Part shown: piece by piece, positions 1 through 6,374 of the stretch
Numbering within the stretch: position 1 is the stretch's first letter
How the letters are laid out: the number at the start of each line of letters is the position of its first letter
Origin: Roseibacillus sp.
Lineage (GTDB): Bacteria; Verrucomicrobiota; Verrucomicrobiae; Verrucomicrobiales; Akkermansiaceae
DNA: 9,781 bases
Direction of reading: 5' to 3'
Assembly: GCA_002723015.1 (NCBI GenBank)
Contig: PBNG01000059.1
Span: 12,598 to 22,378 of the forward strand
Notes under the pieces: generated by a model
The model's input: only the letters and a program-made list of their open reading frames with translations
What the model was told of the DNA's origin: nothing
The model's database searches: none
Translations under genes and position numbers: made by a program

Positions 1-1020
1 ACCCGCCTGACGCCCCTGAACGGGCAGCCGTTTCATTGCTCAGATAACTTCCTCCTGACGGCCAGCAGTGCAGAATCCAACGTGGGGAGTGTATCTTCGT
101 ATCTCGGCCTGCCGGTCAAGATCCTGACTTCCTTCGTGAAAGGAAGCCCAGTGTCCCGCTTCATCAAGGACAACCTCGCGGGGAGGCATATGGACTACGA
201 GGGTCCTGACATTGAGCAGGGAGGCCCATGGGGCTACCGGCACCAGATCAACATGGCGGACAGCGGAACAGGTTCGAGGGGGCCAAGGGTCTGGAATGAC
301 AGGGCGGGAGAAGTAGGACGAGATCTGAAGGTCGAGGACTTTGACCTTGAGCGGATCTTCGGTGAGGAGGGAGCCCAGATCGTTCACATGTCGGGTTTGA
401 TTGCGGCGCTTTCTCCGGATTCGACCCAGTTTTGCCTTGATGTGGCCCGCCTCGCCAAGAAATACGACACCAGGATCTCATTCGACCTCAATCATAGGGC
501 GACCTTCTGGAAAGGCCGGGAGCAGGAGCTGAGCGAGGCATTCCGCGAGATTGGAAGTCTTGCGGATGTTCTTGTCGGAAACGAGGAGGACTTCCAGCTC
601 TGCCTGGGAGTTGAGGGTCCGGAAGCCGGTGGAGAGGACATCGGGGGGAAAATCGATAGTTTCAAGGAGATGATCAACCGCGTCAAAGCGCAGTTCCCCA
701 ATGCCTCGGTGTATGCCACCACTCTGCGTGAGGTGGTCAGTGTGAACCTGCATGAGTGGGGAGGCATAGTGGCCGATGGTGAGGACTGGCACGTGATTGT
801 GCCCCGTGAGATCGGGGTTCTCGATCGAATTGGGGGAGGAGATGGGTTTGTCGGGGGGCTGCTCTACGGAATCCTCCGGGGGTGGGAGGGAGAGAAATGT
901 GCTCAGTTCGGGTGGGCGACAGGCGCGCTGGCGGCTACCCTGCTCACGGACTACGGGCAGCCTGCTGATGAGGAGCAGGTTTGGAGTATCTGGAAAGGTA
1001 ACGCCCGGGTGCAGCGTTAG
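1..1020 (+). CDS. kdgK: PfkB-family sugar kinase, probably 2-keto-3-deoxygluconate kinase (5' end outside window)
   Basis: Likely phosphorylates 2-keto-3-deoxygluconate to KDPG with ATP in the cytoplasm, feeding the Entner-Doudoroff aldolase during uronate or polysaccharide catabolism. The frame is open from base 1, giving 339 visible residues. The first ones (R-L-T-P-L) match the 'MLRLTPP' strand near the start of KDG kinases, so only about 10-15 residues are probably missing; the GTG at 82 is internal, not the start. Visible motifs are the N-terminal sugar-binding stretch S-S-A-E-S-N at about residues 22-27, W-N-D-R-A-G near 98-103, the KDGK-like F-D-L-N-H-R near 161-166, G-N-E-E-D-F near 193-198, and the C-terminal PfkB signature D-R-I-G-G-G-D-G-F near 275-283, with D281 as catalytic base. 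It converges on the SDR gene with a 30 bp gap. The PfkB family is certain; the substrate is inferred from the D-x-N-x-R and DRxGGGD patterns, and another sugar or ketoacid kinase remains possible. Confidence 0.8.
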   Translation, partial: TRLTPLNGQPFHCSDNFLLTASSAESNVGSVSSYLGLPVKILTSFVKGSPVSRFIKDNLAGRHMDYEGPDIEQGGPWGYRHQINMADSGTGSRGPRVWNDRAGEVGRDLKVEDFDLERIFGEEGAQIVHMSGLIAALSPDSTQFCLDVARLAKKYDTRISFDLNHRATFWKGREQELSEAFREIGSLADVLVGNEEDFQLCLGVEGPEAGGEDIGGKIDSFKEMINRVKAQFPNASVYATTLREVVSVNLHEWGGIVADGEDWHVIVPREIGVLDRIGGGDGFVGGLLYGILRGWEGEKCAQFGWATGALAATLLTDYGQPADEEQVWSIWKGNARVQR

Positions 1021-1050
1021 TGGTTGGTCTCTGAATGCGTCCCCTTCAGA

Positions 1051-1755
1051 TCAGGGAAGAGTTGCTCCACCATCAACGTTCACCACTGTTCCCGTCGTGA
1101 ATTCGTTCTTGAGGAGGAATAGAACTGCCTCTGCTACTTCATCCGGTGTGCCGGCCCGGGGAACGGAATGGGCTACCGTGGCTTGATGTAAAAAATCCTC
1201 GCGCTCCTCCCCCTCTTGCGGGAAGAGCGGAGTGTCGATGATTCCGGGGGAGACCACATTGATCCTGCGGGGAGAAATCTCCGGGGCGATGGCCCGGACG
1301 AATCCCTCGATCGCGTTGCCGACGGTGGAAATCGCGGAGGCTCCGGGGGGGCATTTACGTGCGGGGAATCCGCTGACCAGAACAAGCGAGGCCTGCTTGT
1401 CGAAGTTTGTAAGTCCGAGACGGACGGTGTTTACGTAGCCCCACAACTTGTCAAAAGTGGATTGGAAGCCATCGAGCGCCATCTCAGCGAACGGCCCCTG
1501 TGCCCTCGTGGACGGAACGGCGGTATTCACCATGATGTCAAAAGGGCCATTCTGCTCATAGAAAGCAGCGAGGGCCTCCCGGTTCAGGACGTCAATCGAG
1601 TGACAGCTTGCGGCACCCACGGGGGTGATCTTTTCCGCGGCCGAGCGACTGGCGGCCAGGACCTCCGCGCCCTCTGCAGCCAGCTGGTCTACGGTTGCAA
1701 GACCGATACCTGAGGTTCCGCCAAAGACAACAGCCCGCTTCCCGGTGAGATTCAT
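1051..1755 (-). CDS. Short-chain dehydrogenase/reductase family protein lacking the catalytic Tyr-Lys pair
   Basis: A 234-residue Rossmann-fold protein, a normal length for a classical SDR. The dinucleotide-binding G-G-T-S-G-I-G (residues 12-18) is intact. The usual N-N-A-G is N-T-A-V (77-80), V-S-G with S128 occupies the catalytic-serine strand, and P-G-I-I-D-T-P (170-176) and the terminal V-D-G-G are typical of the family. Where family members have Tyr-x-x-x-Lys before the helix [A/N]-x-[I/L]-E-G, this protein has I142-S-T-V-G146, so both catalytic residues are absent. Conserved-domain classifications include SDR subgroups without active-site residues (for example the Lin1944-like group), and it may belong there. 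Function is unknown: it may bind NAD(P) without classical oxidoreductase chemistry. The ATG at 1753-1755 follows an upstream stretch with no Shine-Dalgarno sequence. It is divergent from fabV (134 bp) and convergent with the kinase gene. Family call is secure; catalytic status is inferred from alignment by eye. Confidence 0.9.
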   Translation of the reverse strand: MNLTGKRAVVFGGTSGIGLATVDQLAAEGAEVLAASRSAAEKITPVGAASCHSIDVLNREALAAFYEQNGPFDIMVNTAVPSTRAQGPFAEMALDGFQSTFDKLWGYVNTVRLGLTNFDKQASLVLVSGFPARKCPPGASAISTVGNAIEGFVRAIAPEISPRRINVVSPGIIDTPLFPQEGEEREDFLHQATVAHSVPRAGTPDEVAEAVLFLLKNEFTTGTVVNVDGGATLP

Positions 1756-1889
1756 GGTGGGGATATGAAATTTTGTCCTGTTTCTGTCCAGCTCTTGATC
1801 AAGAAGGCCGTATTCAGGAGGTCTTAATATTTTCCTCGTTTGACAGGTTTTGCTCGACCGGCCTCCTGCCCACCGGGAGAGTCCGATCC
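1756..1889. promoter_or_regulatory. Divergent intergenic region between the SDR gene and fabV, with a 12-bp palindrome
   Basis: This 134 bp gap should carry promoters for both flanking genes. It contains a perfect 12-bp palindrome, TCTTGATCAAGA, at 1793-1804, and a consensus-like TTGACA at 1840-1845 that has no acceptable -10 box 16-18 bp downstream. An AT-rich stretch at 1824-1835 is the least stable part. I could not assemble a convincing sigma-70 promoter in either direction. A role for the palindrome as an operator is speculative. Confidence 0.3.
1875..1879 (+). promoter_or_regulatory. Candidate ribosome-binding site of fabV
   Basis: GGGAG lies 10 nt before the ATG at 1890. It is the only purine-rich Shine-Dalgarno-like element next to a start in this window. 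It supports the ATG at 1890 over the in-frame TTG at 1773, which would add 39 residues with no counterpart in FabV proteins. Confidence 0.45.
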
Positions 1890-3080
1890 ATGATCATCAA
1901 GCCGAAGGTTCGCGGATTTATCTGTCTCACCGCTCATCCGGCTGGGTGCGCGGCGCATGTCCGGGAACAGATTGACTATGTCAGGAGCAAGGGAGCGATC
2001 GGGAACGGGCCGCGCAACGTTCTCGTCGTTGGAGCCTCGACGGGATATGGCCTGGCCTCAAGGATCACGGCGGCTTTTGGGAGCGGGGCGAGGACCATGG
2101 GGGTCTTTTTTGAACGTCCCCCCAGGGACGAGAAGTGCGCAACACCAGGATGGTATAATACCGCAGCTTTTCATGAAGCCGCCTCCGCAAAGGGGCTTTA
2201 TACGAGAAGTTTCAACGGAGATGCCTTCTCCGACGAGATGAAGTCAACGGTAGTGGAAGCCATCAAGGAAGATCTCGGCGAGGTCGATCTGGTAGTCTAC
2301 AGCCTAGCCTCGCCCAGAAGACAACACCCCCGGACTGGCGAAGTTCATAAATCCGTTCTCAAGCCAATCGGAGAAAACTATTGCGCTCGGACTCTTGATA
2401 CGGATCGCGGAGAGGTGAGCGAAGTGGAGATCGAGTCCGCCACCGAGCAGGAAATACAAGACACCGTCACGGTCATGGGGGGCGAGGACTGGGAGCTCTG
2501 GCTTAAGGCTTTGAATGAGGCACGGGTATTAGCTCCCGAGGCGACCACGGTGGCCTACGACTATGTCGGACCGGAAGTGACATGGCCAATTTACACCAAT
2601 GGAACGATCGGCAGGGCAAAGATTGACCTGAGGGATGCCGGACAGCGCATAAGCGAACTCCTCAAGACCAGCGCCGGGGGTAATGCCCACGTCTCGGTCA
2701 ACAAGGCTCTGGTGACTCAGGCGAGTTCGGCGATTCCGGTCGTGCCGCTCTACATCTCCATTCTTTACAAGATTATGAAGGAGAAGGGCACCCACGAGGG
2801 CACGATCGAGCAGATCCAGCGACTGTTTGCCACGCACCTCTACAACAATGAGGTGCCAAAGTTGGACGACAAGGGCCTCATCCGCATTGATGACCTCGAG
2901 ATGGATCCCGGAGTTCAGCAGGAGGTGAAGGAGCTATGGCCTCGGGTCACCTCGGAGAACTTGAGGGAAACCACCGATTTTGAAGGATACCAGGAGGACT
3001 TCCTGAAGCTTTTTGGATTCGGCTTTTCAGACGTCGATTACGATCAGGACATTAGCCCGGTTGTGCACCTGGAGGTTTAG
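1890..3080 (+). CDS. fabV: FabV-type trans-2-enoyl-ACP (CoA) reductase, NADH-dependent
   Basis: Catalyses the last reduction of the fatty-acid elongation cycle (trans-2-enoyl-ACP to acyl-ACP). Close relatives act on enoyl-CoA (Ter). The product is 396 residues, the usual FabV length, and starts M-I-I-K-P-K-V-R-G-F as the family does. The nucleotide-binding G-A-S-T-G-Y-G is at 48-54, E75 lies in F-F-E-R-P after the second strand (an acidic residue there is associated with NADH preference), D111 is in F-N-G-D, and Y-S-L-A-S-P is at 137-142. The catalytic signature Y235-(8 residues)-K244 has the same numbering and spacing as characterised FabV enzymes. The substrate-loop segment V-T-Q-A-S-S-A-I-P and K-G-T-H-E-G in the C-terminal half are also typical. 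FabV enzymes are known for low sensitivity to triclosan. The gene stands alone, without other fatty-acid genes. Its stop is 20 bp from the convergent gnd stop. Identification is very secure; ACP versus CoA preference cannot be read from sequence alone. Confidence 0.96.
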   Translation: MIIKPKVRGFICLTAHPAGCAAHVREQIDYVRSKGAIGNGPRNVLVVGASTGYGLASRITAAFGSGARTMGVFFERPPRDEKCATPGWYNTAAFHEAASAKGLYTRSFNGDAFSDEMKSTVVEAIKEDLGEVDLVVYSLASPRRQHPRTGEVHKSVLKPIGENYCARTLDTDRGEVSEVEIESATEQEIQDTVTVMGGEDWELWLKALNEARVLAPEATTVAYDYVGPEVTWPIYTNGTIGRAKIDLRDAGQRISELLKTSAGGNAHVSVNKALVTQASSAIPVVPLYISILYKIMKEKGTHEGTIEQIQRLFATHLYNNEVPKLDDKGLIRIDDLEMDPGVQQEVKELWPRVTSENLRETTDFEGYQEDFLKLFGFGFSDVDYDQDISPVVHLEV

Positions 3081-3100
3081 GGGGAATCCCTCCTGAATCA

Positions 3101-4609
3101 TCAAGGCTTCACTTGGATCTGAGGGCGGTCACTGGCCGGCCAGTCGATGTGGAAAGTGTGTCCACGCTCCCGATCGACCCTCTCGTAGGTATGCGCTCCG
3201 AAGAAGTCGCGCTGTCCCTGCAGCAGGTTCGCCGGGAGACGGTCGCTGCGGTAACTATCGTAATAGGAAAGAGCTGAGCTAAAACAGGGCAGGGGAACGC
3301 CATGCATCGCCGCGGTGGCTACGACCTTGCGCCAGTTAGCCTGACAACGGTTGATCTCGCTCTTGAAATATGGATCCAGAAGCAGGTTCGCGATACCGGG
3401 ATTAGCTTGATAGGCTTCAAATATTTTCTGGAGAAAACGCGCACGAATGATGCATCCCCCCCGCCAGATCATTGAGATCTGCCCGAAGTCCAGGTCCCAG
3501 CCGTACTCGTTCTGGGCCTCCCGCATCAGTTGAAATCCCTGTGCGTAAGAGCAGATCTTGGAGCAGTAGAGGGCGTCATGGATGGCCTGTACGAACTCGG
3601 CGGTTTCTCCCTCGAATGGCAGGAGCTTGGCATCGAGAACCTTGGAAGCGGCAACGCGTTCCTCCTTGATGGCACTGATGCAGCGCGCGAAGACTGCCTC
3701 TGCGATGCAGGGAGCGGCAATCCCCATGTCGAGGGCATTAACCGAGGTCCATTTTCCAGTGCCCTTCTGCCCTGCGGTGTCCAGCACGATATCAACGAAG
3801 GGCTGACCGGTCTCAGGATCCTTCTGCCCCAGAATGTCGGCCGTAATTTCGATCAGGAAGGAGTCGAGGACGCCCTCATTCCACTCACCGAATACGGAGC
3901 TCATTTCCGCTGGCCTCATGCCGAGAAGATTCTCCATCAGGGTGTAAGCCTCACAGATCATCTGCATGTCGCCATACTCGATCCCATTATGGACCATCTT
4001 GACGTAATGGCCTGCTCCGTTGTCGCCGATGTAGGCGGCACAGGGGACGCCTCCCTCAACAGGCGTTCCGGGTTCGGCTCCCTCAATAGGTTTTCCGGTA
4101 GTCTCGTCGACTTTGGCGGCGATTGCCTCCCAGATGGGCTTGAGTTCCCTCCAGGCACTTTCCTTGCCGCCTGGCATGAGAGAAGGGCCGAAGCGGGCTC
4201 CCTCTTCCCCGCCAGAGACACCCGAACCAACGAATCGGAACCCTTTTTCGTTGAGGGCTTTTTCCCGCCGGATTGTGTCTGTCCAGAGAGCATTGCCCCC
4301 ATCGATGATGATATCGTCAGGATCCAGAAGTTCTGTCAGTCCATTGATTACCGCATCTGTAGGGCCCCCGGCCTGGACGAGAATAATCACCTTGCGAGGT
4401 CTCTTGATGGACTGGACGAACTCCTCAAGGCTGCTAGTGCCCACCAATCCTCCCGGGGTATCGGGGTTGGCAGCTACGAATTCCTCGGTCTTTGTCGTTG
4501 TTCGGTTGTAGACAGAGATGCGAAAGCCGTGATCGGCAATGTTGAGGGCAAGATTCTGACCCATGACCGCCAGGCCCACGAGTCCGATTTCAGAGGAGGA
4601 GTCAGACAT
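3101..4609 (-). CDS. gnd: 6-phosphogluconate dehydrogenase, decarboxylating
   Basis: Oxidatively decarboxylates 6-phosphogluconate to ribulose-5-phosphate with NADP+ (oxidative pentose-phosphate pathway, cytoplasm, dimer). The 502-residue product is complete. The N-terminal Rossmann motif G-L-A-V-M-G-Q-N-L is at 12-20, Y-N-R-T-T at 34-38, and the substrate loop G-V-S-G-G-E-E-G at 130-137. [14 protein letters not shown] at 198-211 holds the presumed catalytic K204 (K183 in the sheep enzyme), H207, N208 and E211. K-G-T-G-K-W-T is at 282-288, and the C-terminal R467 and H473 reach the partner subunit's active site in known structures. It is about 30 residues longer than E. coli Gnd. Much of the excess is a Gly/Pro/Glu-rich insertion at about 169-184, between the N-terminal domain and the strand before G-A-G-H; the C-terminal tail also differs. 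The start at 4607-4609 has no Shine-Dalgarno sequence but matches the family's N-terminus. It is divergent from the first sulfatase gene (154 bp). Confidence 0.97.
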   Translation of the reverse strand: MSDSSSEIGLVGLAVMGQNLALNIADHGFRISVYNRTTTKTEEFVAANPDTPGGLVGTSSLEEFVQSIKRPRKVIILVQAGGPTDAVINGLTELLDPDDIIIDGGNALWTDTIRREKALNEKGFRFVGSGVSGGEEGARFGPSLMPGGKESAWRELKPIWEAIAAKVDETTGKPIEGAEPGTPVEGGVPCAAYIGDNGAGHYVKMVHNGIEYGDMQMICEAYTLMENLLGMRPAEMSSVFGEWNEGVLDSFLIEITADILGQKDPETGQPFVDIVLDTAGQKGTGKWTSVNALDMGIAAPCIAEAVFARCISAIKEERVAASKVLDAKLLPFEGETAEFVQAIHDALYCSKICSYAQGFQLMREAQNEYGWDLDFGQISMIWRGGCIIRARFLQKIFEAYQANPGIANLLLDPYFKSEINRCQANWRKVVATAAMHGVPLPCFSSALSYYDSYRSDRLPANLLQGQRDFFGAHTYERVDRERGHTFHIDWPASDRPQIQVKP

Positions 4610-4763
4610 GTTTTGCTTAAATTCCGGGGGGGCGGGATGTAGTCAGGATGAACACTGCCTTCAAGACTTAAAACCCTAATCCCGGCGTTGCGGGCTTTCT
4701 CCGGGGAGAAACCGTGAGTTCCTGATCGCTTCTGCGGCAATAGTGTTGAGCATCCGGGCTACG
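4610..4763. promoter_or_regulatory. Divergent intergenic region between gnd and the first sulfatase gene
   Basis: A 154 bp gap that should contain the gnd promoter and the promoter of the sulfatase pair. On the minus strand, TTGAAG (4664-4659) is followed after 17 bp by TACATC (4641-4636), about 27 nt before the gnd ATG. This is a weak match to a sigma-70 promoter. On the plus strand I see no credible -35/-10 pair. There is no convincing operator or riboswitch fold. Confidence 0.25.
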
Positions 4764-6266
4764 ATGAAATGTGCCTTGTTGCTGCGGCTCTGGATCCTGC
4801 TCCTGCTCCTGTTCGTTGTCGTAGGTCCGACCCTCGGACAGGACAAACCGAACCTGGTATTTCTCCTGACTGATGACCAGTGCACCAGTTCGATGGGATG
4901 CTACGGGAATCCTCAAGTTAAAACCCCCCATCTGGATGGCCTCGCACGTGACGGGATGGTGTTTGATTGCCACTATGTAAGCACCGCGATCTGTATGGCG
5001 AGCCGCGTCAACATCATGACGGGAAAGTTCGAGTTCAAGCACGGGTGTAATTTTGAGCGTGGTGCTCTCCACAGTTCTCATTGGGCTGAATCCTATCCGA
5101 TTCTCCTGAAGGAAGCAGGCTATCGGACCGCAATGGCGGGAAAGATTGGCTTTGAGGTGACCACCAGGACCGGAAGGAAGGGGGTTCTGCCAGCAGGTGA
5201 CTTCGATCGCTGGGGAGCAGGGCCGGGACAGACCTTCTACCAGACTGCGAGAAACAGATCGATGGTGACTTATGCGGAGAAGTTTCCGCATGCGACCCGT
5301 TCCTATGGGGCCTTCGGGGCAGACTTTATCGAGGATTCGGCGAAGGCTGGGGAGCCCTTCTGCCTTTCTATAAGCTTCAAGGCCCCGCACAAGCCGGCAA
5401 CGCCTGACCCGTTAGATAAGAGAGTTTATGCTGGTATGAGCTTTGTGAAGCCAAGAAATTTTGGCCGGGAATATGGTCTTCACTTCGCACCTCAGAGCCG
5501 TCATGGGCGCCAGTACGAGCGTTTCCATAGTTGGAACTACTCGGACAGGTATGACGAGGTCATGGCCACCTATTACCAGCAGATCTACGCGGTCGATGTT
5601 GCCGTCGGAATGATACGAACGGCACTCAGGAAACACGGAGTGGAGAAGAATACGGTGGTGATTTTTACCTCGGATAATGGGTTCATGTGCGGTGCCCATG
5701 GCTACGGATCCAAGGTCCTGCCCTATGAGGAATCCTCCCGTGTACCATTAATCGTTTATGATCCGCGCCACAGGAACAGTGGCAGGGAGCTGCGCTCCAA
5801 GGCCCTCACGGGAAACGTCGATCTCATGCCGACCCTTCTGGAGCTGGCCGGGGTCATCGTGCCACAGGGTATTGATGGAAAGAGCATTCTTGCTCTCTAC
5901 GAGGACCCCGGGGCAGAAATCCGGGAGTCCTTACCGCTGATAAACGTGTGGGGCCCGCCTGAGGTCTTCAGCCTGTCGGTGGTCACGAAAGGCCACAAAT
6001 ATATCTACTGGCCCTGGGAGGGGGAGGGATTCAAGGCCACCGAGGAGCTTTATGATACGGGGGCTGATCCCCTTGAGCTGAATAATCTCGTCGCCAGTCC
6101 GGCAGGAGGGGAGCATCTGGCTCAGATGCGGAGGCATTACGGTGCTTATCTGGATCTCTGGCGTCGTGAAGCCGTGGCATACCATGACTACAAGTCACTC
6201 GCGCGATTTTTTGACCGCGAGGTAACCTGGGATAGCAGGAAAGACGTTTCTGGAATCAGGAAATAG
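4764..6266 (+). CDS. Secreted sulfatase, C-M-A-S-R active site
   Basis: A type I (formylglycine-dependent) sulfatase expected to hydrolyse sulfate esters, probably on a polysaccharide, outside the cytoplasm. The ATG at 4764 gives 500 residues with a signal peptide (M-K, then a Leu/Val-rich core at about 4-21, cleavage near G-Q at 25-26). An in-frame GTG at 4743 would add seven residues. Metal ligands D37-D38 sit in T-D-D-Q, the formylglycine site C77-M-A-S-R81 is followed by M-T-G, K127 lies in G-K-I-G-F, H209 in K-A-P-H-K-P, D304-N305 in T-S-D-N-G, and K317 in G-S-K. Two departures from the commonest form are alanine for proline at the third position of C-x-P-S-R and glycine (G129) for the histidine of G-K-W-H. 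Proline is not strictly required by formylglycine-generating enzymes, and C-x-A-S-R sulfatases are known, so activity is plausible. The domain fills about 27-440. No maturase gene is in the window. The substrate is unknown. The next gene, 108 bp downstream on the same strand, is a second sulfatase. Confidence 0.93.
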   Translation: MKCALLLRLWILLLLLFVVVGPTLGQDKPNLVFLLTDDQCTSSMGCYGNPQVKTPHLDGLARDGMVFDCHYVSTAICMASRVNIMTGKFEFKHGCNFERGALHSSHWAESYPILLKEAGYRTAMAGKIGFEVTTRTGRKGVLPAGDFDRWGAGPGQTFYQTARNRSMVTYAEKFPHATRSYGAFGADFIEDSAKAGEPFCLSISFKAPHKPATPDPLDKRVYAGMSFVKPRNFGREYGLHFAPQSRHGRQYERFHSWNYSDRYDEVMATYYQQIYAVDVAVGMIRTALRKHGVEKNTVVIFTSDNGFMCGAHGYGSKVLPYEESSRVPLIVYDPRHRNSGRELRSKALTGNVDLMPTLLELAGVIVPQGIDGKSILALYEDPGAEIRESLPLINVWGPPEVFSLSVVTKGHKYIYWPWEGEGFKATEELYDTGADPLELNNLVASPAGGEHLAQMRRHYGAYLDLWRREAVAYHDYKSLARFFDREVTWDSRKDVSGIRK

Positions 6267-6374
6267 AGATGGGCGCAGTGTTCGAAAGGAGACGGGATAT
6301 TCATCTTTCGATGATGCCATTACCCGAAAAAATCTCCGTGCAAGATTGAGGCGGCTGGCCCCTACTGCTCCGTG
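6267..6374. other. Intergenic spacer between the two sulfatase genes
   Basis: The 108 bp between two same-strand genes shows no clear terminator hairpin with a T-tract, no convincing promoter, and no Shine-Dalgarno sequence before the ATG at 6375. The two genes could be cotranscribed, but the gap is long enough for an independent promoter. Confidence 0.4.

Noticed and set aside
1216..1713. Plus-strand open frame of 165 codons over the SDR gene
   Set aside because: It is the mirror of the SDR coding strand, and the minus-strand product has clear family motifs.
1840..1845. TTGACA as a fabV -35 box
   Set aside because: No -10-like hexamer occurs 16-18 bp downstream; that stretch is GC-rich (CTCCTG).
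1773..1889. N-terminal extension of FabV from a TTG at 1773
   Set aside because: The extra 39 residues have no counterpart in FabV proteins. The ATG at 1890 gives the canonical M-I-I-K-P start, correct catalytic numbering and an upstream GGGAG.
3071..3094. Possible bidirectional terminator between fabV and gnd (GGAGG ... CCTCC)
   Set aside because: The stem is only 5 bp with a 13-nt loop, overlaps the fabV stop, and no T-run follows on either strand.
3530..4642. Plus-strand open frame of 370 codons across the gnd gene
   Set aside because: It lies almost entirely antisense to a clearly conserved, full-length 6PGDH. Its translation shows no recognisable domain, and long antisense frames are common opposite GC-biased codons.
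4668..5390. Minus-strand open frame of 240 codons over the start of the first sulfatase
   Set aside because: It is antisense to the signal peptide and catalytic motifs of a confident sulfatase and has no recognisable motif.
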